Below, piece after piece: positions 57,183 to 64,000 of a stretch of 64,000 nt of DNA. Origin of the DNA: JASHVB01 sp963780805 (GTDB lineage: Bacteria; Pseudomonadota; Alphaproteobacteria; Acetobacterales; Acetobacteraceae); assembly GCA_963780805.1 (NCBI GenBank), contig CAWADP010000020.1, positions 310,001 through 374,000 on the forward strand, written 5' to 3'. The notes beneath the pieces were generated by a model. It was not told the origin of the DNA. It made no database searches and worked only from the letters and a program-made list of their open reading frames with translations. Within the stretch, counting starts at the first letter, position 1, and each line of letters starts with the position of its first letter. Made by a program: the position numbers and the translations under genes.

Positions 57183-58133
57183 ATGCCGCGCGGCGACCTG
57201 TACCCCGAGATCGGACCCTTCGAGACTGGCTACCTGCCGCTCTCCGGCGGTCACGTCATGTATTGGGAGCAGGTGGGGAATCCACGCGGGAAGCCGGCGT
57301 TGTTCTTGCACGGCGGGCCGGGCGCGGGTGCCGGCGCGGTGCACCGCCGCTTCTTCGACCCGGACTTCTGGCGCGTGGTGATCTTCGACCAGCGCGGGGC
57401 AGGGCGGTCGCGCCCGCTCGGCAGCCTGGAGAACAACACCACCGACGACCTCGTCTCCGACATCGAGACGCTGCGCCGCCACCTCAATGTGGAGCGCTTC
57501 CTGCTGTTCGGCGGTTCCTGGGGCTCGACGCTGGCGCTGGCCTATTCGCAGGCTTACCCGGACCGGGTGCAGGGGTGCGTGCTGCGCGGCGTGTTCCTCG
57601 GCCGGCCGCACGAGGTGGACTGGTTCCTGCACGGTATGGCCGCGGTGTTCCCCGACGCCTATGCCAATTTCGTCAGCTTCCTGCCGGAGACCGAGCGCGA
57701 CGACCTCCTCGGCGGCTATCTGCGCCGGCTGACCGATCCGGACCAGTCGGTGCACCTGCCCGCGGCGCGGGCGTGGTCGGTCTATGAAGGCTCTTGCAGC
57801 ACACTGATGCCGAGCCCGGAGACGGTGAGCTCCTTCGCGCAGGACCGCACCGCGCTGGGCCTTGCTCGCATCGAGGCCCACTATTTCGCCAATTCCCTGT
57901 TCCTGCCGGCCGGCGGTTTGCTGGAGCAGATGGACGCGATCAGCCATATCCCGGCGGAGATTGTGCAGGGCCGCTACGACATGATCTGTCCGGCACGTAC
58001 CGCATTCGAGCTGGCGGCGGCATGGCGGTCGGCACGGCTGACGATCGTGCCGGATGCAGGGCATTCGGCGCTGGAGCCGGGGATAAGGCGGTCGCTGGTG
58101 GCGGCGGTGGACCGGTTCCGGCACGGGCGGTGA
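57183..58133 (+). CDS. pip: Proline iminopeptidase
   Basis: 316 residues. Releases N-terminal proline from peptides in the cytoplasm. It has the alpha/beta-hydrolase fold of peptidase family S33: oxyanion motif FLHGGPGAGAG, FDQRGAGRSRP, nucleophile Ser in LFGGSWGSTLALAY, the helical cap, catalytic Asp in VQGRYDMICP and His in AGHSALEP. The start is the ATG at 57183; the much longer open frame upstream is antisense to the DUF423 gene. Confidence 0.95.
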   Translation: MPRGDLYPEIGPFETGYLPLSGGHVMYWEQVGNPRGKPALFLHGGPGAGAGAVHRRFFDPDFWRVVIFDQRGAGRSRPLGSLENNTTDDLVSDIETLRRHLNVERFLLFGGSWGSTLALAYSQAYPDRVQGCVLRGVFLGRPHEVDWFLHGMAAVFPDAYANFVSFLPETERDDLLGGYLRRLTDPDQSVHLPAARAWSVYEGSCSTLMPSPETVSSFAQDRTALGLARIEAHYFANSLFLPAGGLLEQMDAISHIPAEIVQGRYDMICPARTAFELAAAWRSARLTIVPDAGHSALEPGIRRSLVAAVDRFRHGR

Positions 58134-58235
58134 GGCGTGGCGTGAGGAGGTTGGAGAAGAAATGCGGGGCGGCGACGCTTCCGAGGAAAATCAGATCGAA
58201 GTCGCTCGGCACTTCAACGTCTCGGAACTGACAAT

Positions 58236-58285
58236 TCGCACGCTGCTGGTCAATCACGCGTCGCACGCTGCTGGTCAATCACGCG
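58236..58285. repeat. Perfect 25-bp tandem duplication
   Basis: Two identical adjacent copies of a 25-base unit starting TCGCACGCTGCTGGTCAATC, at 58236-58260 and 58261-58285. They lie in the gap before the dehydrogenase gene; a third partial copy may begin at 58286 (CTGGTC). Confidence 0.9.
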
Positions 58286-58373
58286 CTGGTCGGCGCGGAC
58301 GCGTGGAGCATGGGCACGAATGCAGCCGCGGCGCAGGTCGTCGATACGCGTTCGAGAGGAAGGATATTCGGAT

Positions 58374-59282
58374 ATGAAAGTCGGGGTGATTGGTCTGGGC
58401 ACGATGGGCATGGGCGCGGCGCTGAACCTGCACAAGAAGGGCCATGCTGTCACCGGCTGCGATATCCGCGAGTCCGCGCGCACCGAGTTCGCCACCGCCG
58501 GCGCTGCGGCGGTTGGTTCTCCCGCGGAGCTTCCATCCGATCTTGAAGCGGTGGTCGTCTTCGTCATCAACACCGCGCAGACCGAGGCGGTGTTGTTCGG
58601 CGCGGCTGGCTGCCTTTCGCGCCTGCGTCCCGGCACGGTGATCCTGTGCTGCGCCACCGTGGCGCCGGAAGCTGCCCGCGCGCTAGGCAATCGCATAGGG
58701 GAGGCGGGATTCCTGATGTTGGATTCGCCTGTCTCCGGCGGCAGGAGCGGTGCGCAAGCCGGCACCATGACGGTGATGGCCTCCGGTTCCGACGCTGCCT
58801 TCGCCAAGGCACAGCCGGTACTGGACGCGATCTCCACCAAGTTGTGGAAACTCGGTGCCGAGCCGGGCATCGGCAGCACAGTGAAGATGGTGAATCAGTT
58901 GTTGGCCGGCGTGCATATCGCCACCGCCGCGGAGGCGCTCGCTCTCGGCATCCGCGCGGGTGCCGACCCGCGCACACTGTTCGAGGTGATCTCGACATCC
59001 GCCGGCAGTTCGTGGATGTGGCAGAACCGGGTGCCGCATATCCTCGACGGCGACGACACGCCGCTGTCCGCGGTGAACATCTTCGTCAAGGACCTCGGCA
59101 TCGTGCTGGACCAGGCGCGCGCGCTGACCTTTCCATTGCCGCTGGCAGCGGCGGCGCACCAGTTGTTCCTGGCGGCGGCGGCGCACGGCGAGGGCGCGAA
59201 GGACGATGCGTTCGTAATCCGCGTCTGGCAGGCGCTGACCGGGATCGAGTTGCCTCGAAGGCCGAATAAGGGTAAAGATTAG
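58374..59282 (+). CDS. NAD(P)-dependent 3-hydroxyisobutyrate dehydrogenase-family oxidoreductase
   Basis: 302 residues from the ATG at 58374 behind GAGAGGAAGG. The NAD-binding motif is GVIGLGTMGMGAALNL. The substrate-binding block is LDSPVSGGRSGAQAGTMTVM. The catalytic Lys is in GSTVKMVNQLLAG. The C-terminal helical domain ends with AKDDAFVIRVWQALTGI, as in the L-threonate/tartronate-semialdehyde-related subgroup (LtnD-like). Oxidation of a beta-hydroxyacid is expected; the exact substrate is open. Confidence 0.92.
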   Translation: MKVGVIGLGTMGMGAALNLHKKGHAVTGCDIRESARTEFATAGAAAVGSPAELPSDLEAVVVFVINTAQTEAVLFGAAGCLSRLRPGTVILCCATVAPEAARALGNRIGEAGFLMLDSPVSGGRSGAQAGTMTVMASGSDAAFAKAQPVLDAISTKLWKLGAEPGIGSTVKMVNQLLAGVHIATAAEALALGIRAGADPRTLFEVISTSAGSSWMWQNRVPHILDGDDTPLSAVNIFVKDLGIVLDQARALTFPLPLAAAAHQLFLAAAAHGEGAKDDAFVIRVWQALTGIELPRRPNKGKD

Positions 59283-59312
59283 CGATCCCGATTGGCCAGA
59301 GCCGGATTCGAC

Positions 59313-60080
59313 ATGGATCAACACGAACCAGCAAGCCTATCGGCACCGGTGCCAGCGGCGATGGACCGCGGCCAGTGGGTGCTTTTCGATGGCGATAACA
59401 CATTATGGCACATTGAGGGCCTGTATGATCACGCCAGAAGGGAGTTGGTTAAATTCATCAGCGAATACGGCGCCGACCCACGCGAAATCGAAGCCTTCCA
59501 GCGCAGGGAGGACGCGCGCCTGTTTTCGGAACTTGGCTATTCCGCCGCTCGATTTGGAACCTCTTTTGAAAATACTGTGCGGCGATTCATCCCAAACGCC
59601 ACGACAGCGCAGTTTGAGCGTGCCATTCAGGTTGCGCTATCGGTTTTCGAGCGGCCGGCCAACATCGATCCGGACGCTCCGGCCGTCCTGGGTGGTCTCC
59701 GGCGCTCGCATCATCTCGCACTTGTCACGGCAGGCGAGCACTGGGTACAGGAGCGGCGGGTTTCGGCGTTCCCCTGGGCTGGTTTGTTCGATGCCGTCCG
59801 CATAGTCGAGCGAAAGACCCCTGAGCTCTTCCGCGATCTGGCGAAGGAACTGGCGATCGACGTGGCGCGCTCATGGGTGGTCGGCGATAGTCTTCGATCC
59901 GATGTCATACCGGCGTTGAAGGCCGGGCTAAGCGCCATCCTTATCGCCAACCACAATTGGGTCGAGGTCGAGCGTGATGAGATGCAGCCCGGCAATCTCG
60001 TGGTAGTAGACAGGCTCCGAGACGTTCTACCGCTTATCGCTGCGGCGGAGCGCGAAATTCCTGCGCCAGCGCATCCCTGA
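59313..60080 (+). CDS. HAD-family hydrolase
   Basis: 255 residues. The catalytic motif I is VLFDGDNTLWHIEG (DxDxT form). Motif II is LALVTAGEH, motif III the Lys in VERKTPELF, and motif IV VVGDSLRSDVIPALKAG. It is a phosphatase-like HAD with a helical cap between motifs I and II (about residues 50-125). Base composition is visibly lower in GC than the surroundings. The 3' end overlaps the convergent gene at 60034-60873 by 47 bases, and both share the odd composition, which suggests they arrived together. Confidence 0.85.
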   Translation: MDQHEPASLSAPVPAAMDRGQWVLFDGDNTLWHIEGLYDHARRELVKFISEYGADPREIEAFQRREDARLFSELGYSAARFGTSFENTVRRFIPNATTAQFERAIQVALSVFERPANIDPDAPAVLGGLRRSHHLALVTAGEHWVQERRVSAFPWAGLFDAVRIVERKTPELFRDLAKELAIDVARSWVVGDSLRSDVIPALKAGLSAILIANHNWVEVERDEMQPGNLVVVDRLRDVLPLIAAAEREIPAPAHP

Positions 60081-60873
60081 TTCGCGCCAAGCTATCGTTC
60101 AGCCCGCTTGCCTTGCCGGCGACCTCGTTCACGTGGCGCTCCAGTTTTTCGATGCGCAGGTCTCCGAACAAGTTGGCGTTTTGAGCATCCATGAACATCA
60201 AACCCGAAATACCTCCCGATGTATCGCGAAGCAGAACGACGGCAAATGATCGCCTGCCGCGGCCGGCACGTGCCGCTTCATCGCGGGTCATTCCCCACAC
60301 TTTGACCAATTCATCTACGTCAGTCGTGACCTCGGGGTCGTACTCTGAACGGCCTAACCTCCATGCACGACCGATTATTCCAAATCGGATCGAATTGCGC
60401 CGGCCTCGCGTTTGCAATGCACCCGATGGCTCGGAAGCGTATACGTAATCAACCAACTGATAAAGGCTTTCCAATTCAAGCTCGTCCTCAATATGAATGG
60501 TCACCCGGAATGAATGCTGTGCAAGCGGCCTGACGACGTCCTCAACAATTCTGGTAAACTTGTCCCAAACGTGGTGTTTGCGTATCTCATCGTCGGCCTT
60601 TCGTCCATAATCTGCTCGGACGAAAGCAATGGACTTTGCCTTGATTTCTCGCGCAGCTTCCGGATCAAGGGTAAACTCAATGCCAGCCGCCTTGACGCGG
60701 CGGAGGGTGCGTACCGAATCGGCCAGGGAGTCCACAATTCGGCTGAGTGCTTTTCGGAGCGGCGGAAACAGCAACACGAACAGGACGATGGCTGGCCACG
60801 GGAAGAGGGAACGTATTATTTCGCCCAGCCAAATACTGAATTGTACAATACCCGCCTCGAAGGACCCGCTCAT
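60034..60873 (-). CDS. Membrane-anchored protein with a GAF-like domain, function unknown
   Basis: 279 residues. One N-terminal membrane helix (FPWPAIVLFVLLFPPL) is followed by a short helical stalk (SRIVDSLADSVRTLRRVKA) and a cytoplasmic part. Residues 110-250 look like a GAF fold: an alpha/beta pattern with RVTIHIEDELELESLYQLV at one end and SFAVVLLRDTSGGISGLMFM then DAQNANLF at the other, the latter like the last GAF strands. There is no kinase, cyclase or DNA-binding domain. It could be a membrane sensor for a small ligand or a nucleotide. It lies convergent with, and overlapping, the HAD gene. Lower GC and no close pathway neighbours suggest an accessory origin. Confidence 0.75.
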   Translation of the reverse strand: MSGSFEAGIVQFSIWLGEIIRSLFPWPAIVLFVLLFPPLRKALSRIVDSLADSVRTLRRVKAAGIEFTLDPEAAREIKAKSIAFVRADYGRKADDEIRKHHVWDKFTRIVEDVVRPLAQHSFRVTIHIEDELELESLYQLVDYVYASEPSGALQTRGRRNSIRFGIIGRAWRLGRSEYDPEVTTDVDELVKVWGMTRDEAARAGRGRRSFAVVLLRDTSGGISGLMFMDAQNANLFGDLRIEKLERHVNEVAGKASGLNDSLARIRDALAQEFRAPPQR

Positions 60874-61079
60874 GACGTTCTCCTCGCACGATGTCGGTTG
60901 TGGCGCGCCGGCTGCTGTATCCGCTGGCGGAGACGCTACTACAGCGGATCATTCGGCAGGAGAAGGGCAGATGCTGGGGTCGCGGGTGCGCCAGCCCCCA
61001 CGCTCGCCCCGACCTACCCCGTTGCCAGAACCCGCCCACGCTCTACCATGCCTCCCGCAAGACCCGGGAGGATCGCGGC

Positions 61080-62264
61080 ATGATCACGAAATTCGACAGC
61101 CTGTATGCCGGCCACGTCGATCTGGACAACGTCGGCTACGCCGGCACGCCGATCAACGACCGGCGCTATTCGAACGAGCATCTCGCCACCGCGCTGGAGA
61201 AGGCGCAGTCGATGGCGGTGCTGATGGACGGTCTCGGCTACAACGCATTCTGGATGGCGGAGCATCATTTCCAGCGCGAAGGCACCGAGTGCATTCCCAA
61301 CGTCCTGCTGATGGCGCTGCACCTGACGCACGTGACCAGGCAACTGAAGATCGGCTGCGGATTCAACATAGCGCCGATGTGGCATCCGTTGCGGCTCGCG
61401 GAAGACTACGCCATGGCGGACATCCTCTCCGGCGGGCGCGTCATTTTCGGTCTCGGCCGCGGCTACCACACGCGCGAGGTCGAAACCTTCGGCGCGCCCC
61501 TGCTCGACCAGACCGCCAACCGCGAACTTTACGAAGAGCAGACCGACATCATCTTCAAGGCGTTCAACGAAGAGTCGTTCAGCCACCAGGGAAAGCACTA
61601 CACGCTGCCGCCCGAGGTGCCGTATCGCGGCTACACCCTGAAGGAACTGACGCTGGTACCGCGGCCGTTGCGCCTGCCGGTGGAAACCTGGCAGCCGATC
61701 CAGGGCGGCACCATGCGCGCCCTGGAGTTCATGGCCAAGCACGGCATCCAGGGCATGGTGGGCGGCGGCTCGGCCGAGGGTGGCGCAATGCACAAGGTGG
61801 TGCTGGGCTGGCAGGAAGCGCACGCGAACATGGGCAAGCACATCGAGCTCGGCGAGCGGCTGTGCTTCGGCTTCCACTTCTACATGGCCGACAGCAAGGC
61901 GGACGGCATCCGTCGTGCCGAGAAATACTATGAAGAGAACATGAAGATGTTCGGCGAGCTGCGCCTGGTGCGGGCGATGACCGATGAGCAAATCGAGATA
62001 ATGCGCGATCCAAAACGTGCGCCCACTGCGAAGCTGCCGCGGATCGAGGATGCGGTGAACGCCGGCGGGTTCCTGACCGGTTCGGCGGGCGAGATCATCG
62101 ATCATCTGAAGGCGCTGGAAGCGAAATATCCCGCGCTGGACCGCATTTCGGTCAGCCTTTCCGTCGGTGTACCTAAGTCGGAAGCGTTGGAGCAATTGCA
62201 GCGCTTCGCCGAGGAAGTGATGCCGGCATTCCAGCGGAAGCGAGTGCTCGAGCCGGCCCAGTAA
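61080..62264 (+). CDS. LLM-class flavin-dependent monooxygenase
   Basis: 394 residues from the ATG at 61080, with GGGAGG upstream. It has a luciferase-like barrel: VLMDGLGYNAFWMAEHHFQRE with the EHHF motif near residue 65, LKIGCGFNIAPMWHPLRLAEDYA, SGGRVIFGLGRGYHTREVE and ETWQPIQGGTMRALEFMAKHG. It has the same overall plan as the enzyme at 40958-42259 but low identity outside motifs. It probably uses FMNH2 from a separate reductase. It ends with VMPAFQRKRV, typical of the family. Substrate unknown. Confidence 0.9.
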   Translation: MITKFDSLYAGHVDLDNVGYAGTPINDRRYSNEHLATALEKAQSMAVLMDGLGYNAFWMAEHHFQREGTECIPNVLLMALHLTHVTRQLKIGCGFNIAPMWHPLRLAEDYAMADILSGGRVIFGLGRGYHTREVETFGAPLLDQTANRELYEEQTDIIFKAFNEESFSHQGKHYTLPPEVPYRGYTLKELTLVPRPLRLPVETWQPIQGGTMRALEFMAKHGIQGMVGGGSAEGGAMHKVVLGWQEAHANMGKHIELGERLCFGFHFYMADSKADGIRRAEKYYEENMKMFGELRLVRAMTDEQIEIMRDPKRAPTAKLPRIEDAVNAGGFLTGSAGEIIDHLKALEAKYPALDRISVSLSVGVPKSEALEQLQRFAEEVMPAFQRKRVLEPAQ

Positions 62265-62714
62265 CGAACCGGACAAGTAGCTTGTTGGGGGAGTAGGTCG
62301 GTATTTGCCCGCTTGAGGGAGGGGCTGGGTGGCGGGTAAGGCCTTACGAACAGAACAGGCCCTTCCCCAAGGGGCAGGGCGTTCCTTACGTCCTGCCTCC
62401 GACCTGCTACCTCCATTTCCCCTTCCAACCCTTTAGTCGCCATTTTGATCTTAGGCGGTTTCAACCCGCCTGTTTCCTGCCCCGTGATCCGGCTTTCACA
62501 CCAACGTGACAGCCTCTGCCTCACGTTTTCCGATCCAGTATCGTTCAGGCTTGGTGTCGCGTTTGACAGCCACATCCGGAGCGCGCGCAATGTCCTCGCC
62601 GTTGTGCAACATGCCGGTGCACGTGCGGGGCGGGTGCTCGGCGCCGAAACAGCAATCCAAGGTTGTGCGGAACGAACACGAACGTCCGGGGTTCCCACGA
62701 ACCCGCCCAGCGAC
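62265..62714. other. Gap before the CheB-CheR gene
   Basis: No gene recognised. Contains a CGCTTGAGGGAGGGG-type element near 62309 of the same kind as the hairpin at 27811-27899 and a CCCTTCCCCAAGGGG stem near 62370, which could end transcription of the LLM gene. The promoter of the next gene is not evident. Confidence 0.5.
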
Positions 62715-64000
62715 ATGCGTGCTACAGTGAGTACGCCGAAACATCATCCGGCGAGTGCTGCAAGGGCCGTAACCGAGCGATCGGCCGGCGATATCGAGGA
62801 AGCCACCGTGGACGAGCAGGACTCCGGATCGCCGGAGACTAACGCCAACCAGGAGGAGGGTTCCGCCAACCACGTGGTGCCGATCGTGGGCATCGGCGCC
62901 TCGGCCGGCGGAGTCGATGCGCTGCGTCGCCTGCTGTTCAACGTGCATCCCGGATGCGGCATGGCGCTGGTGATCGTCCAGCATCTCGACCCTGACCATG
63001 ACAGCGCGCTGGCCGAAATCCTTGCCCGTGCCACCGTGCTGCCGGTGACGACGGTCGAGAACAATGGCCCGGCGGAGTCCGAGCACGTCTATGTGATTCC
63101 CCCCAACAAGACGCTGACGCTGCACGACGGCCGGCTGTTGCTGGGGCCGCCCACCAGCTCGCGCGGGCATCCCAACTCGGTCGATGAATTCTTCACCTCG
63201 CTGGCGCAAGACCGGGGCGAGCATGCCGCCTGCGTCATCCTCTCCGGCACCGGCAGCGACGGGACAGTGGGGCTGCGCGCGGTGAAGGAGCATGGCGGCC
63301 TCACCGTCGCTCAGGCGGAAGCCGAATATGACGGCATGATGCGCAGCGCGGTCGCCACCGGTCTGGTCGATTTCATCCTGCGTCCCGAGGATATCCCGAC
63401 GCGCCTGGTGACCTATTTCCAGGATGCGCAGAACACCGAAATCGTCCCCGACGAGAACAACATACAGCCGGGTACCGCCGTCTGGTTGGGTCGAGTGACT
63501 GCGCTGCTGCGCAACCAGACCGGCCACGACTTCAGCAGCTACAAGGAGAGCACGATCATCCGCCGCGTGCGGCGTCGCATGCACGTGCTGCATGTCGACA
63601 AGATCGGCGCCTTCATAGAACGGCTGCGCCGCGACCCCCGCGAAGTGACGCTGCTGTTCCAGGACCTGCTGATCGGCGTCACCGGCTTCTTCCGCGACCC
63701 CGAGGCATTCGCCGCCCTGGAACGCGAGGTGGTCCCGCACCTGTTCGAAGGCAAAGGCCCGAACGACAGCATCCGCGTCTGGGTGCCAGGCTGCGCCACC
63801 GGTGAGGAGGCCTACTCCATCGCCATCCTGCTACGCGAATGCGCCCCGGTGGTCGGGTCGCCGAAGCTGCAGATCTTCGCCAGCGACATCGACGAGCATG
63901 CATTGGATATCGCCCGCGTCGGCCGCTATCCGGCATCCATCGTCAAGGATCTGTCGCCCGACCGGGTGGGGCGCTTCTTCCACGGTGAGGACGGCACCTA
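62715..64000 (+). CDS. CheB-CheR fusion protein, 5' part (runs off the window)
   Basis: At least 428 residues; the 3' end is outside. After an acidic, low-complexity N-terminus (about 55 residues) comes a CheB methylesterase domain: VGIGASAGGVDALRRLL with the catalytic Ser, IVQHLDPDH with the His, and LSGTGSDGTVGL with the Asp. A CheR methyltransferase domain follows from about residue 255: SSYKESTIIRRVRRRM, DLLIGVTGFFRDPEAF, and the SAM motif VWVPGCATGEEAYSIAI, then IFASDIDEHALDIAR. Such fusions usually continue with coiled coil, PAS and histidine-kinase modules. ATG 62715 is the first start; GTG 62811 behind GAGGAA is an alternative. No other chemotaxis genes are seen. Confidence 0.9.
   Translation, partial: MRATVSTPKHHPASAARAVTERSAGDIEEATVDEQDSGSPETNANQEEGSANHVVPIVGIGASAGGVDALRRLLFNVHPGCGMALVIVQHLDPDHDSALAEILARATVLPVTTVENNGPAESEHVYVIPPNKTLTLHDGRLLLGPPTSSRGHPNSVDEFFTSLAQDRGEHAACVILSGTGSDGTVGLRAVKEHGGLTVAQAEAEYDGMMRSAVATGLVDFILRPEDIPTRLVTYFQDAQNTEIVPDENNIQPGTAVWLGRVTALLRNQTGHDFSSYKESTIIRRVRRRMHVLHVDKIGAFIERLRRDPREVTLLFQDLLIGVTGFFRDPEAFAALEREVVPHLFEGKGPNDSIRVWVPGCATGEEAYSIAILLRECAPVVGSPKLQIFASDIDEHALDIARVGRYPASIVKDLSPDRVGRFFHGEDGT

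Noticed and set aside
58162..58377. Small plus-strand open frame containing the 25-bp duplication
   Set aside because: The duplication shifts its own reading frame and the content resembles no protein; treated as intergenic.

Overview
The window is a high-GC (about two-thirds G+C by eye) bacterial chromosome segment. The rplM-rpsI-argC order, the MbfA-type iron exporter, the PrtD/PrtE-type type I secretion genes and many LLM-class flavin monooxygenases suggest an alphaproteobacterium. Acetobacteraceae or another Rhodospirillales family is the best guess; this is inference, because no rRNA or tRNA gene was seen.

Layout. 0.2-17.2 kb: one enormous repeat gene (about 5,660 codons once six single-base shifts are allowed for), followed by a type I secretion ABC transporter and membrane-fusion protein (17.2-20.5 kb). 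20.5-23.4 kb: a patchwork of a LysE-family stub, a small unknown gene, glmS and the 3' end of an epoxide-hydrolase-like gene. 23.6-30 kb: ordinary core genes (VOC protein, TerB/J-domain protein, amidase, gamma-carbonic anhydrase, argC, rpsI, rplM, TauE-like permease). 30-35.5 kb: an orphan molybdopterin hydroxylase large subunit and a PstI/BsuBI-type restriction-modification pair. 35.5-46.1 kb: oxidative and catabolic enzymes (two LLM monooxygenases, a beta-propeller lactonase-like protein, Zn-alcohol dehydrogenase, acyl-CoA-dehydrogenase-like oxygenase, Old Yellow Enzyme, AhpD-like protein, amidohydrolase), interrupted by a GxxExxY gene lying between inverted repeats. 46.3-51.3 kb: FlaG-like protein, glycosyltransferase, cytochrome b561 relic, MbfA, a small RTX-like secreted protein and two repeat-rich gaps. 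51.4-64 kb: ROK kinase, DinB, prolyl-tRNA editing protein, MFS transporter, Uma2 relic, DUF423 protein, proline iminopeptidase, 3-hydroxyisobutyrate-dehydrogenase-like enzyme, a lower-GC HAD/GAF pair, a third LLM monooxygenase and the start of a CheB-CheR fusion.

The most distinctive unit is the giant protein with its dedicated exporter. It has a beta-strand-repeat composition but no clear calcium-binding nonapeptides and no TolC gene beside it. The window also carries many single-base shifts in genes that otherwise look intact (giant gene x6, lactonase, OYE, glycosyltransferase, MFS, probably the methyltransferase N-terminus). Most are +1 and none comes with other decay, so base-level sequence error is at least as likely as gene inactivation. 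True relics (LysE stub, epoxide hydrolase end, cytochrome b561, Uma2) look different: they are truncated or carry several lesions.
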